Of a stretch of 35,265 bases of DNA, positions 7,587 to 15,669 are shown piece after piece. This stretch comes from a bacterium. GTDB taxonomy: Bacteria > Chloroflexota > Chloroflexia > Chloroflexales > Kallotenuaceae. Each line of letters opens with the position of its first letter. The stretch's first letter is position 1. The translations under genes and the position numbers were made by a program. The stretch spans positions 1 through 35,265 of the forward strand of contig JADDQF010000069.1 in assembly GCA_016781505.1 (NCBI GenBank), read 5' to 3'. The notes under the pieces are model-generated. The model saw nothing but the letters and a program-made list of their open reading frames with translations. It ran no database searches and was not told the DNA's origin.

Positions 7587-7606
7587 TTGCATCGCCAACA
7601 ATGCAA
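7587..7606. promoter_or_regulatory. Inverted repeat upstream of the small membrane protein
   Basis: TTGCAT and ATGCAA are separated by eight bases in the divergent region between the small membrane protein and the secreted protease. On the minus strand the first arm could double as a -35 box (TTGCAT) 18 bases before TAAGAA. It may be an operator; evidence is limited to the symmetry. Confidence 0.3.
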
Positions 7607-7778
7607 GCTTCGTGCCGCACGATTTATTGTAAGAACCAATGTCTCGATCCGCCCCTGCAGCGGGTAGTCCTTCTGGTGCAAAGCAGCATGACAAATAGCC
7701 TCTGGTCGTTGCGCTGTTTGGCTTCTACCATGATTAAGCATCAGAACGTGGTTTCAGGCTTATGATTACGAGGATGTT

Positions 7779-9077
7779 GTGAAACAACGAACGGTTTTAC
7801 TCCACATGCTCTGCCTCCTGGCAATGCTGAGTGTTACCTACACGGCATCCGCATTCAAGCCGCCTGTTGCACAGACGCTGGAAAAACAGCCGGAGGCAGT
7901 GCTTGGAGAGATGATCCTGATCTTTAAGCCGGAAACACCACCGGCAAACCGGCAAGCCCTGGCAAAGGCGCACGGCGGCGAGCTCGTTGAACATATTCCA
8001 GCGTTGAACGGCGAAGTTGCATTCTTTCCCCACCTTGCCCGCCAGCCAGATCAAGCCGCGGCACATTCCCTCATGAGCACGCTACGCCAGCAGCCCGGGG
8101 TGCGTCATGTTGAACCAAACCTCGTGTACACCACAACTACGACGCCGAATGACCCGTATGTGTCTAGTCAATGGGCTTGGAGCACAATTCAAGCGTACCG
8201 TGCGTGGGACACGACGCAAGGCGCTGCGAACATCAAGATCGCAATTATTGATAGCGGGATTCAGAGCAGCCATCCTGATCTGGATGCCAAGCTGGTACGG
8301 GGCTATGACTTTGTGGATGGTGATGCCGCGCCTGAAGATGGCAATGGCCATGGAACGCATGTAGCCGGTAGTGCCGCCGCCGAAACCAATAACGGGACGG
8401 GTGGCGCCGGGACGTGCCCTGCTTGTCGCATCATGCCCATCCGAGTCTTGGATGACGCAGGCAGTGGGACGCTCTCCGACGTAGCGGAGGGCATTGTCTT
8501 CGCCGCGGATCAAGGGGCCCAGGTGATCAACCTGAGTCTGGGCGGAGGCGGGTCGGTCTTGTTGGAAATGGCCGTAGACTACGCTTGGGACAAAGGCGCT
8601 TTTCTGGCGTGTGCCGCGGGCAACGACGGAACAACCAGCATAACGACGGCCTACCCCGCCCCGTACAACAACTGCTTTGCCGTTGCGGCAACTACCAGCG
8701 CCGATACGCGTGCCAGGTTTTCCAATTACGGAGCCTGGGTGGAGGTGGCAGCGCCGGGCGCCTCCATCGTTTCAACATGGCTTGCCGATGGGTACGCCAC
8801 TGTTAGCGGCACCTCAATGGCAGCACCGCATGTAGCCGGTTTGGCTGGCCTGTTGTCGTCGCAGGGGCTTTCAAATGCCCAGATTCGCGAACGCATCTGC
8901 ACAACGGCCGATCCTATTGCCGGCACCGGCAGCGAATGGACCTGTGGCCGGATCAATGCGGCCGCAGCAGTCGCAGAAACAGTCCAAGCACCGCCGCCAA
9001 ATACCGCACCTACGCCCATGACACCTGCCCCAACCATCGGCCCAGCCGTCTATGTTCCCCTGGTGCTTAACGATTAG
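7779..9077 (+). CDS. Secreted subtilisin-like serine protease (peptidase S8)
   Basis: A 432-residue exported endopeptidase. An N-terminal signal peptide (hydrophobic core about residues 5-19, A-S-A-F near 23-26) is followed by an inhibitor I9-like propeptide to about residue 118, which would be removed on maturation. The catalytic domain has all key residues: D158 (IAIIDSG), H191 (GHGTHVAG), oxyanion N282 (AAGNDG) and S346 (GTSMAAPHVAG). It is closest in style to thermitase. A Pro/Thr-rich linker of about 25 residues leads to a terminal V-Y-V-P-L-V-L-N-D. Similar short hydrophobic ends are familiar on secreted Chloroflexota proteins and might be a sorting or processing signal; that is inference. 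The GTG start has GAGG five bases upstream. It probably degrades extracellular protein. Confidence 0.94.
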   Translation: MKQRTVLLHMLCLLAMLSVTYTASAFKPPVAQTLEKQPEAVLGEMILIFKPETPPANRQALAKAHGGELVEHIPALNGEVAFFPHLARQPDQAAAHSLMSTLRQQPGVRHVEPNLVYTTTTTPNDPYVSSQWAWSTIQAYRAWDTTQGAANIKIAIIDSGIQSSHPDLDAKLVRGYDFVDGDAAPEDGNGHGTHVAGSAAAETNNGTGGAGTCPACRIMPIRVLDDAGSGTLSDVAEGIVFAADQGAQVINLSLGGGGSVLLEMAVDYAWDKGAFLACAAGNDGTTSITTAYPAPYNNCFAVAATTSADTRARFSNYGAWVEVAAPGASIVSTWLADGYATVSGTSMAAPHVAGLAGLLSSQGLSNAQIRERICTTADPIAGTGSEWTCGRINAAAAVAETVQAPPPNTAPTPMTPAPTIGPAVYVPLVLND

Positions 9078-9205
9078 CAGTCCTCCCTCACGATTTTAGC
9101 CTAGCCACCCAGCATCTGACACACTTTTCGACGGTGACGATGTGCGTGTTTGTAGTGGTTGTGGTTACCCCCCGTGAAGCGTGCCCTAGCTCTTCAGCTG
9201 CGCCT

Positions 9206-9259
9206 AAAGTCTACAAAGTCAGCTACAGACTTTACAAGCTCCTTACTTTGTGTTAGTAT
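9206..9259 (+). promoter_or_regulatory. HxlR gene promoter with repeated AAAGTC half-sites
   Basis: TTTACA at 9231-9236 and TAGTAT at 9254-9259 are 17 bases apart, a good housekeeping promoter. Overlapping its upstream side, AAAGTC occurs at 9206 and 9215 and inverted as GACTTT at 9228. The outer pair forms an AAAGTCT/AGACTTT inverted repeat. The position suits autoregulation by the HxlR protein encoded next. Confidence 0.65.
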
Positions 9260-9284
9260 AAACATAAAAAGTGCAGGTAGCGAT

Positions 9285-9647
9285 ATGACTGAAGATTTGT
9301 ATCATGTGTGTCCCAAATATGAGCGGGCAGTAGAAGTGTTAGGCAAGCGTTGGACTGGGCTGATTTTACGTGTGCTGGGCAATGGTCCGACGACCTTTAG
9401 CAAAATTGCCAAAACGGTTAGCAAGCTGAGTGATCGGGTTCTGTCGGAGCGGCTCAAAGAGCTTGAACGGCATGGCATCGTCGAACGGCAGGTCGATCCA
9501 AGCATTCCCGTGAAGATTACCTACAGCTTGACGGAAAAAGGCCGCGATCTCCAGCAAGTACTCGACGTGCTCCAAGCTTGGGCAGATCGCTGGGAAACCA
9601 GTGAAACTGCAGACGCAGAATTTTCCTCACCGGTTGCCCAGGCCTAG
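9285..9647 (+). CDS. HxlR-family winged-helix transcriptional regulator
   Basis: A 120-residue MarR-like DNA-binding protein. It opens with H-V-C-P-K-Y-E-R-A-V-E-V-L-G-K-R-W, the hallmark of HxlR proteins. C9 corresponds to the N-terminal Cys that senses electrophiles or oxidants in relatives such as YodB and HypR. The winged helix follows: F-S-K-I-A-K-T-V-S, the recognition helix LSDRVLSERLKELERHGIVER and the wing K-I-T-Y-S-L-T-E-K-G. The ATG at 9285 is chosen because the family start aligns there and an AGGT lies just upstream; the longer frame runs back through the promoter. No oxidoreductase, the usual target, is adjacent, so the regulon is unclear apart from likely self-control. Confidence 0.92.
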   Translation: MTEDLYHVCPKYERAVEVLGKRWTGLILRVLGNGPTTFSKIAKTVSKLSDRVLSERLKELERHGIVERQVDPSIPVKITYSLTEKGRDLQQVLDVLQAWADRWETSETADAEFSSPVAQA

Positions 9648-9801
9648 CCTCCCCCTCCAACCCGCTGCCACGTAGCTACTGGATTGTGCGCCTGATATGC
9701 AGCGCTCCGCGCTTGGCCCATATCTTGCCGCACTTTTTGCGGTCGTCGGCTGCCGCTGTTCTTGGGACTCGCAGTGCTGACGTGTGCGTGGAGGAAGCGT
9801 C

Positions 9802-10614
9802 ATGGAGCGCAACGTCAACAACCGGTTTCAGCTCGGCCTGATTATCTTTCTGCTTATGCTAGCCGTCGGCATGGGAATAATTATTTTCTGGCTGCTGCGG
9901 GAACGAGACGCATCACAACCAGTTCCACAGGCCGCGCTGGTTGAGCCCAGCCAACCAGCTGCCGCGACGACGGTCGCAACACCATCGCGGAACACTAGCA
10001 CAGCCTCAGCCACGGCGGCGTCCTTGCCGACACCAACATTTGTGCCCGTTAACCCGGCTAATGCGGGAAGTGCTGTGCCGCCCGCACAAACGGATTCGGC
10101 ACCGCTAGCGCCACAACCGTCTCGTGCCGCGCCGCCACAACCAATCGCACCAACGTCGGCACCGGTGTCGGTGCGCGCCGATGGCACAACCGTACGCTTA
10201 GACGACGATACCTGGCGCGGTGGGTATCGATCAGCACGCGGCTACGGCGGTCGTTCCGCGACCTGGATTTACGGCACCAACACTCAGTACAGCTCTATGC
10301 AAGCGGCCTTCGTTCTGGACGAACGGCCAACCGGCGCCACCCGGCTGGTGATCGAGGGCATGGACTCGGAGGATGGGCCCAAAACGCCGATCCTGATCAC
10401 CGTAAACGACGTCGAGATCTTCAACGGCCCGAATCCGCTGCCCAACGATGACCTGCCGCTCGAAACAGGAACGTGGGACAGCGCAGCCTTTCCATTTGAC
10501 CCAGGCCTGCTGCGTGCCGGCCAAAACACCATCCAAATCACGAATCTCAAGCCGGGCGCTTTCAGCCTGCCGCCCTTCTTTATGCTTGATTACGCCCTCG
10601 TGACGCTGGAATAA
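9802..10614 (+). CDS. Membrane-anchored protein with Pro/Thr-rich linker and C-terminal beta-rich domain
   Basis: A 270-residue protein. It starts with a short positive N-terminus and one membrane helix (about residues 11-29, LGLIIFLLMLAVGMGIIIFW). A linker of about 90 residues rich in Pro, Ala, Ser and Thr then carries a folded domain of about 140 residues outside the cell. That domain contains D-D-T-W-R-G-G-Y-R and Y-G-G-R-S-A-T-W-I-Y-G, then alternating strands ending L-D-Y-A-L-V-T-L-E. The pattern suggests a jelly-roll or galactose-binding-like fold of the carbohydrate-binding type, but no specific family is recognised. The ATG at 9802 has GGAGG seven bases before it. A hairpin after the stop ends the transcript. 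A role in the cell envelope is likely, the ligand unknown. Confidence 0.75.
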   Translation: MERNVNNRFQLGLIIFLLMLAVGMGIIIFWLLRERDASQPVPQAALVEPSQPAAATTVATPSRNTSTASATAASLPTPTFVPVNPANAGSAVPPAQTDSAPLAPQPSRAAPPQPIAPTSAPVSVRADGTTVRLDDDTWRGGYRSARGYGGRSATWIYGTNTQYSSMQAAFVLDERPTGATRLVIEGMDSEDGPKTPILITVNDVEIFNGPNPLPNDDLPLETGTWDSAAFPFDPGLLRAGQNTIQITNLKPGAFSLPPFFMLDYALVTLE

Positions 10615-10634
10615 GCGCATCGTCATACAGCACA

Positions 10635-10658
10635 AGCGGCGGACAGTTGTCCGCCGCT
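10635..10658. terminator. Bidirectional hairpin between convergent genes
   Basis: AGCGGCGGACA and TGTCCGCCGCT form a perfect 11-bp stem with only two loop bases. It sits between the convergent plus-strand beta-rich protein gene and the minus-strand Ala/Gly-rich protein gene. The U tract is poor on both sides, yet the position and stability fit a shared terminator. Confidence 0.75.
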
Positions 10659-10692
10659 CATTATGTTGGGACCCTAACCGGAAACCGCACGC

Positions 10693-11253
10693 TTACTTGC
10701 TTTTGTTCTTGCCATTGCCTTGGCCGCGGCCGTTGCCCTGACGACCGGCTTTGTTTTCTGGTTGCTTGCTCTGCCCAGCGTTTGCGTCGGCATCAGCAGC
10801 GCCAGTCAGCTTGACAAACACTTTGAGCGACTCAGGCGTGTTGCGCCCACCCACCAGCACCTGCACAACCCCGCCCTGCGACTCGACGGCATTGGCGGGC
10901 ACTGCGAAAGCCAATGTTACGGTGACGGGCGTGTTGGCCGTGAGGTTAAATGTGCTGCCTTGAGCAACCCCAGCGGCGGACACCTTGGTGATGCGGCCGA
11001 GACCACCAGGCACACGCAGCGATACCTTCGCGACATCGACGTTGCTGGTGAGCGTCACGGTGGCATTGCCCGATTCGCCAGCGTTCAGGCTGTGCTCAAC
11101 GCGCTTGACCGACCACGTCATACGTGCTTTCGCTTTTGGTCCTTTCGCCGTGCCCTTCGCTTGCGGCCCGGGTGCGGCACCAACAACACTTGCCGTAACC
11201 GCAAGCAACGCGGCGAGCAGCAGTGAAACCAACATACGACGTGATCGAACCAT
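10693..11253 (-). CDS. Secreted Ala/Gly-rich protein with beta-sandwich-like middle
   Basis: A 186-residue exported protein of unknown function. The signal peptide is clear (M-V-R-S-R-R, then LVSLLLAALLAVTASVVG and A-A-P). After a short Lys/Gly/Ala-rich spacer, a central part of about 100 residues has alternating hydrophobic and Thr/Val-rich strands. It includes N-A-T-V-T-L-T-S-N-V-D-V-A-K-V-S and T-P-V-T-V-T-L-A-F-A-V-P-A, similar in feel to an Ig-like or DUF11-type wall repeat. The tail is Gly/Asn/Lys-rich and basic. The ATG at 11253 has GGGGG close upstream and places the signal peptide at the N-terminus; a longer frame lacks both. The upstream 224 bases to lipA hold no other gene. Confidence 0.75.
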   Translation of the reverse strand: MVRSRRMLVSLLLAALLAVTASVVGAAPGPQAKGTAKGPKAKARMTWSVKRVEHSLNAGESGNATVTLTSNVDVAKVSLRVPGGLGRITKVSAAGVAQGSTFNLTANTPVTVTLAFAVPANAVESQGGVVQVLVGGRNTPESLKVFVKLTGAADADANAGQSKQPENKAGRQGNGRGQGNGKNKSK

Positions 11254-11477
11254 GGCAGCCCCCTTGATTGAGGATGGGTGAGGATGTTCTTTGGCTAAAC
11301 CGAACAGGCCGAGCCTTGGATATGGGTACTTTAGTACTGCTTTCAAACAAGGCACGCGCGAGCTATTTAGCCGGCTCACGCACAAACCTCCGGCACCACG
11401 CATGCCGATGGTGGGGCACTACTGCGGTTGCCGGAGGCCGCTGGAAGCTGAACAGTTGGAAGATGTGCCCGTAAGTC

Positions 11478-12377
11478 TTAGGGCATCAGCACCTCATCCT
11501 GCACATGCTCGTGGGCATGATACGACGAGCGGACGAGCGGCCCGGACTCGACGTGCTTGAAGCCGCGCTTAAGCCCTTCCTGCTTCAAAAAGGCAAACTC
11601 TTCCGGCGTATAGTAGCGGTCGAGCGGCCAGTAATCGCTGGCCGGCGGCAAATACTGGCCAATGGTTACCACGTCCACATCGACGCTGCGCAGATCGTCC
11701 AGCACCTGCAGCACCTCGTCGATTGTTTCACCCGCGCCGACCATCAGGCCGCTCTTGGTGCGTAGCTGCGGATCAAAACGTCGCGCACGATGGAGCAGGA
11801 TCAGCGACTGCTCGTAGGTAGCCTTGGGCCGGAACCGCGGAAAAACGCGCTTTACGGTCTCGATGTTGTGATTGAGCACATCGGGCCGCGCTTCCAACAC
11901 CATTTGGAGCGCCGCCGCATCGCCCATAAAGTCGGGGATCAGCACTTCGACGTTACAGCCTGGAATGTATTCCCGAATCAGCCGGATCGACTCGGCAAAG
12001 ATATGCGCGCCACCGTCAGGGAGGTCGTCGCGGTTGACCGAGGTCAGCACGGCATGGCGGAGCTTCAGATGCTGCACAGCCCGCGCGACTCGCTCCGGCT
12101 CCTGCTCATCCAGAGCCTTGGGCTTGCCCTTCCCGATGGCGCAATATCGACAGCCACGGGTACAGGTATCGCCAAGCAGCAAAAAGGTGGCCGTGCGATA
12201 GTTCCAACATTCGCCAATGTTGGGACAATGCGCTTCCTCACACACCGTGTGAAGGCCAAGCTCGCGCATCAGCCCGTACACATCCTCGTAGTTCTCGCCG
12301 GCCGGCATTTTGGCTTTGAGCCAGGGCGGTCGCTGTGGCCGCGCTTTGGGTGTTTCCATCAGATTTATGGTCGCCAT
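11478..12377 (-). CDS. lipA: Lipoyl synthase
   Basis: A radical-SAM enzyme that inserts two sulfur atoms into the octanoyl chain on lipoyl domains of 2-oxoacid dehydrogenases and the glycine cleavage H protein. The 299-residue protein has both iron-sulfur sites. The auxiliary cluster ligands are C46, C51 and C57 (CX4CX5C), and the radical-SAM ligands are C72, C76 and C79 (CX3CX2C in T-C-T-R-G-C-R-Y-C). The conserved R-S-S-Y-H-A is present near the C-terminus. The ATG has GAGG five bases upstream. It follows lipB with a gap of 12 bases, so both act in one operon making protein-bound lipoate from octanoyl-ACP. Confidence 0.98.
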   Translation of the reverse strand: MATINLMETPKARPQRPPWLKAKMPAGENYEDVYGLMRELGLHTVCEEAHCPNIGECWNYRTATFLLLGDTCTRGCRYCAIGKGKPKALDEQEPERVARAVQHLKLRHAVLTSVNRDDLPDGGAHIFAESIRLIREYIPGCNVEVLIPDFMGDAAALQMVLEARPDVLNHNIETVKRVFPRFRPKATYEQSLILLHRARRFDPQLRTKSGLMVGAGETIDEVLQVLDDLRSVDVDVVTIGQYLPPASDYWPLDRYYTPEEFAFLKQEGLKRGFKHVESGPLVRSSYHAHEHVQDEVLMP

Positions 12378-12389
12378 ACGTACCTCGTG

Positions 12390-13088
12390 TTATCCTTCCG
12401 CCAGCGCCGTATCCGCGGCCTGCGCCATCGCCCCGACCATTTCAACACCAAAAACCTGTCCAAAGGCCGCCACGCTCCGGTGTACCACATCCGCCATCGC
12501 CACATCTTGCCCGGTTAAGCGCGCCAGCGAGCTAACACCTTTATTGCGAATGCCACACGGAACGATTTTGGCAAAATAGCTTAAGTCGGTCGTCACGTTG
12601 AGCGCAAAGCCATGTTGGGTTATGCCGTAAACATCCACTTTGGTGCCGATAGCCGCTATCTTGGTATCGCCGACCCACACCCCGGTCAAGTGCCGGGTGC
12701 GCGTTGCCGGCAGGCCATAGCTCGCCACCACCGCGATCAGCACCTCTTCGAGCGCGCGCATATACTGCACCGCGTCGAGCTGGTAGTCCGCCAAACGTAA
12801 GATCGGGTAGCCAACCAGCTGGCCCGGGCCGTGGTACGTTACATCGCCGCCGCGGTCCACATCGAGCACGGTAATACCCGCCGCCTCTAGCTCGGCCCGC
12901 GGCACCAGCAAATGCTCATGGGCGCGCCGCCCGCGGCTGCCAAAGGTGTAGGTATGAGGATGTTCCAACAGCAGCAGGGTATCGCCGGCGCTGTCCGCGG
13001 CACGCTGCGCCGCAAGCTCCTTTTGCAGCGCCCATGCCGCGACATAGTCCAGCTGCTCCTGCCAACGGACCTGGCATTGTTTCACCAT
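12390..13088 (-). CDS. lipB: Octanoyl-[ACP]:protein N-octanoyltransferase
   Basis: Moves the octanoyl group from acyl carrier protein to the target lysine of lipoyl domains, the first step of lipoate assembly. All family landmarks are seen in the 232 residues: R-G-G-D-V-T-Y-H-G-P-G-Q-L at 79-91, K143 in T-K-I-A-A-I-G, H-G-F-A-L-N-V at 159-165 and the acyl-carrying Cys178 in I-V-P-C-G-I. It is the first gene of a two-gene operon with lipA. No Shine-Dalgarno sequence precedes the ATG; a TATAAT box lies only six bases before it, so the message may be leaderless. Confidence 0.97.
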   Translation of the reverse strand: MVKQCQVRWQEQLDYVAAWALQKELAAQRAADSAGDTLLLLEHPHTYTFGSRGRRAHEHLLVPRAELEAAGITVLDVDRGGDVTYHGPGQLVGYPILRLADYQLDAVQYMRALEEVLIAVVASYGLPATRTRHLTGVWVGDTKIAAIGTKVDVYGITQHGFALNVTTDLSYFAKIVPCGIRNKGVSSLARLTGQDVAMADVVHRSVAAFGQVFGVEMVGAMAQAADTALAEG

Positions 13089-13094
13089 AGATTC

Positions 13095-13100
13095 ATTATA
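13095..13100 (-). promoter_or_regulatory. lipBA promoter, -10 box, probably leaderless
   Basis: The minus strand reads TATAAT and then six bases to the lipB ATG. A start site seven bases past the box would fall on the A of ATG. The -35 region is not convincing. Confidence 0.5.
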
Positions 13101-13139
13101 CGCCGATCCGTCCGCCTTGCTCCAGGCCCGCAGCCGCGC

Positions 13140-13610
13140 CTAGCTCAAAAGCGGAATAACGTTCTGATCCTTGCCCCTCAGCAGCGTATGCGGGATGTTG
13201 ATCGGCGGCGTGAAGGCCGGAACGCGCGTGCCGGGCTCGGCCGGGATGGATTCAGCCCAATCGGCATAGGCATCCGACAGCGAGCCATTGAAGTAGACAT
13301 GCACAACCTGGTTGTTTGTGACGCGGTTAAGCGCATCCCACACTTCGTTGTCGTCGGTGGAATGCACAACCAGCATGCCCCGCTCCGGCTGGAACTCGTC
13401 CTCGCCGGGCGGGATCACAAAGCCCAGCCACTCATTCGGATAGCGCCGCTCAACGGCGACGATCTCTTCAACCCGACCTTTTTCGACCATTCCCGTGTAG
13501 GGACAGCCGCAATCGCAGTCGATGCCGCACTGCCCGGCGCCACACGAGCTACCTCCGCATTGTTTGTTGCCGCCATGCGCGGCGGTCGTCAGCTGTATCA
13601 TCACAGGCAT
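13140..13610 (-). CDS. Protein with N-terminal six-Cys cluster
   Basis: I do not recognise a named family. The 156-residue protein has six Cys within 19 residues (C18, C23, C28, C32, C34, C36; spacing X4, X4, X3, X1, X1), with many Gly between them. The arrangement suits binding of a metal or an iron-sulfur centre. After about residue 45, the part Y-P-N-E-W-L-G-F-V and R-G-M-L-V-V-H-S-T-D-D-N-E-V-W resembles the short E-W-V ... L-V-A-H ... E-V pattern of DUF5678-like proteins; this is a resemblance, not a match I could test. No signal peptide or membrane segment is present. The ATG at 13610 has GGAG six bases upstream, favouring it over the ATG four codons earlier. Confidence 0.75.
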   Translation of the reverse strand: MPVMIQLTTAAHGGNKQCGGSSCGAGQCGIDCDCGCPYTGMVEKGRVEEIVAVERRYPNEWLGFVIPPGEDEFQPERGMLVVHSTDDNEVWDALNRVTNNQVVHVYFNGSLSDAYADWAESIPAEPGTRVPAFTPPINIPHTLLRGKDQNVIPLLS

Positions 13611-13729
13611 AACCTGCTCCATTCATAAGAATGACAGCATCTTACCGCAGCGGCGATTGATTCACAAATACCCACCGAGAAGTCCGAACCAGCACGACCA
13701 GCAGCACCTCGGTTTGCGGGCAACGAGGC

Positions 13730-15553
13730 TTATTGACGACTCTGCAACACCCGATACGCAAACTCCAGCATCAGCTCTTGATGTTGGATAGTCTGATCTA
13801 CAACGTACGAGCCATGGCCGGCGTCAAACCAATGGACCTCGATCTGCTTGCCGAGCTCCTTCATACGCGCCTCGTACAAGCGCATCGGGCGTGGCGGACA
13901 GCGGCTATCATTGCTGCCTTGAATGACCAGCACCGGCGCTTGCACCCGCTCAACATAGGTGATCGGCGACGCAGCAGCGTACACTTCGGGCTTTTCGTCG
14001 GGCGTGCCGCCAAGCAGCGCCAGCAGGTAGCCCTTGAGCGTTTCGGCGCTGTCCTCATATTGAATAGCCCAGTCGGCAATTGCAATACCGGCAAGACCAC
14101 CCGCCCACAGCTCCGGTCGTTTGCCGAGAGCTTGCAACGTCAGATAGCCGCCGTACGACCAACCGGTCAGCAGTATTTGGTGGGGAGCGCTGATGCCCTG
14201 GTCGACCAGCCAACGCTGCGCGGCGACCATGTCCTCAACCTCCCAATGGCCAACGTCGCCCCAGATTTGCTGCTCGAATTCCCGCCCAAAGGTGGTCGAG
14301 CCACGATAGTTAATCGTCGCAAACGCATAGCCATGATCGAGCCAGGCCTGAGCGCCCGCCGAATAATATTCCATCATCACCGCCGTCGGTCCGCCATGGG
14401 TATCAAGGATCGTGGGAAATGGCCCGTCGCCTTCGGGAAGCGCAAGCCAGCCCTGAATGGGCGTGCCGTCCGTTGAAGGAAACGTCATCGAGCGCCAGGG
14501 ACGGCTGGGAGGTACTTCGCCCGAAATCAGCACTGTGCGCAGGAGCTTTCCGGTTTGCGCATCCAGCGCGATGAGCTGTGGTGGGTGCGTGGCATCCTGC
14601 CAGTGGGCGAAAATTTGGCCATCGGGGCCGAAGGACACGCCTTCAAACACGCCGCGGGGATGCTCCAGCTTTTGCGCCGTGTTATCCAGTACGTTGTACA
14701 GATACAGTTGCTGCACCGCCTGCCGATACTGGCACAGCAAAATGTGCTGGCCGTCCGCCGACCAATCTTCGGGCTGCACCTCGCCCTCGACGCCAGGGAG
14801 CAACAGGTCCGCTCGCTCGCCGGTACGCGGATTCCACAGCAATGGCCGCGAGTTGCCGCTCCGGTTGGAGGTGCCAAGTATGCGCATGTCGTCGGGCAGC
14901 GGCGCGAACATTTTCATTTCTACACTGGTATCAGCGCCGTCACTCAGCTCCGCAAGGTGGGCACCACTCCTGCGATCAAGCGCCACCAGCTTGAAATGCA
15001 AGCCGCCCGTGCCCTGCGGAACGGCCACCACCGCCACCGAGCCATCATACGAGAGCGCAGGTCCCAACATCAGCTTGTTGGTTTGGAAGAGCGCCTGCGG
15101 CTCGCCGATTGTGTCGTCTGCTTCCACAGGCAACGCGTAGAGCTGAAAGCCGTTATCGTTCGCCACCGACACGCCGATAACACTGCTCGTCCGGTTGAGG
15201 CTTAAGCCCCACGATGCGTACGGGGGGAGCTCGGGCGTGATATCTTCCGGCGGGCCGCCCGCAAACGGCACGCGAACCCAGTGGCCGATCTCATTGCCCT
15301 GCTGGTCATCAAGATAAAAAATCCAGCGCGCGTCCGGCGCGATTACGCCGCCGGGAACGCCCCCCGCGCGATCGGTCAGCTGACGCAGTTCTCCGGTCGC
15401 AACATCCCAGGCGTAGAGCTGCGAGACGCCGGTGCGATTGCTCGCCGCCAGACCACGTTGTGGATTAGCCTTGGCGATCTGGGTCCTGGTCGTCACGCGC
15501 CGAAAGCGTTGCTTCCATGAGGCGTCGGCCTCGAGTTGTGGCTGTTGCAACAT
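13730..15553 (-). CDS. S9-family peptidase (prolyl oligopeptidase / acylaminoacyl-peptidase-like)
   Basis: A cytoplasmic serine peptidase that cleaves short peptides or blocked N-terminal residues. The first 350 or so residues form a WD40/TolB-like beta-propeller with recurring lines such as S-P-D/A-P-D-A-R-W-I-F-Y and D-W-S-A-D-G-Q-H-I-L. The C-terminal alpha/beta-hydrolase has the triad S466 (GWSYGGY), D549 (G-S-N-D-S-R) and H580 (D-A-G-H-G). D-T-H-G-G-P at 384-389 supplies the oxyanion turn. No signal peptide is found. At 607 residues it has the family's common size. The ATG has GGAG five bases upstream. Substrate class within S9 (S9B, S9C) is not decided by the sequence. Confidence 0.93.
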   Translation of the reverse strand: MLQQPQLEADASWKQRFRRVTTRTQIAKANPQRGLAASNRTGVSQLYAWDVATGELRQLTDRAGGVPGGVIAPDARWIFYLDDQQGNEIGHWVRVPFAGGPPEDITPELPPYASWGLSLNRTSSVIGVSVANDNGFQLYALPVEADDTIGEPQALFQTNKLMLGPALSYDGSVAVVAVPQGTGGLHFKLVALDRRSGAHLAELSDGADTSVEMKMFAPLPDDMRILGTSNRSGNSRPLLWNPRTGERADLLLPGVEGEVQPEDWSADGQHILLCQYRQAVQQLYLYNVLDNTAQKLEHPRGVFEGVSFGPDGQIFAHWQDATHPPQLIALDAQTGKLLRTVLISGEVPPSRPWRSMTFPSTDGTPIQGWLALPEGDGPFPTILDTHGGPTAVMMEYYSAGAQAWLDHGYAFATINYRGSTTFGREFEQQIWGDVGHWEVEDMVAAQRWLVDQGISAPHQILLTGWSYGGYLTLQALGKRPELWAGGLAGIAIADWAIQYEDSAETLKGYLLALLGGTPDEKPEVYAAASPITYVERVQAPVLVIQGSNDSRCPPRPMRLYEARMKELGKQIEVHWFDAGHGSYVVDQTIQHQELMLEFAYRVLQSRQ

Positions 15554-15669
15554 CGGGACTCCTTCGTTTCACCTTGCAAGCCAACCAATGGGCGGCACGC
15601 AGTGCCGCGCCGCGCCAGATGGTATCGCACGTGTTCCAGCGATAGCTCTGCCTAAACGCCGACAGCGGC

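Noticed and set aside
9728-9742. CCGCA-N5-TGCGG as the terminator of the HxlR gene
   Set aside because: The stem is only five base pairs and no T run follows it.
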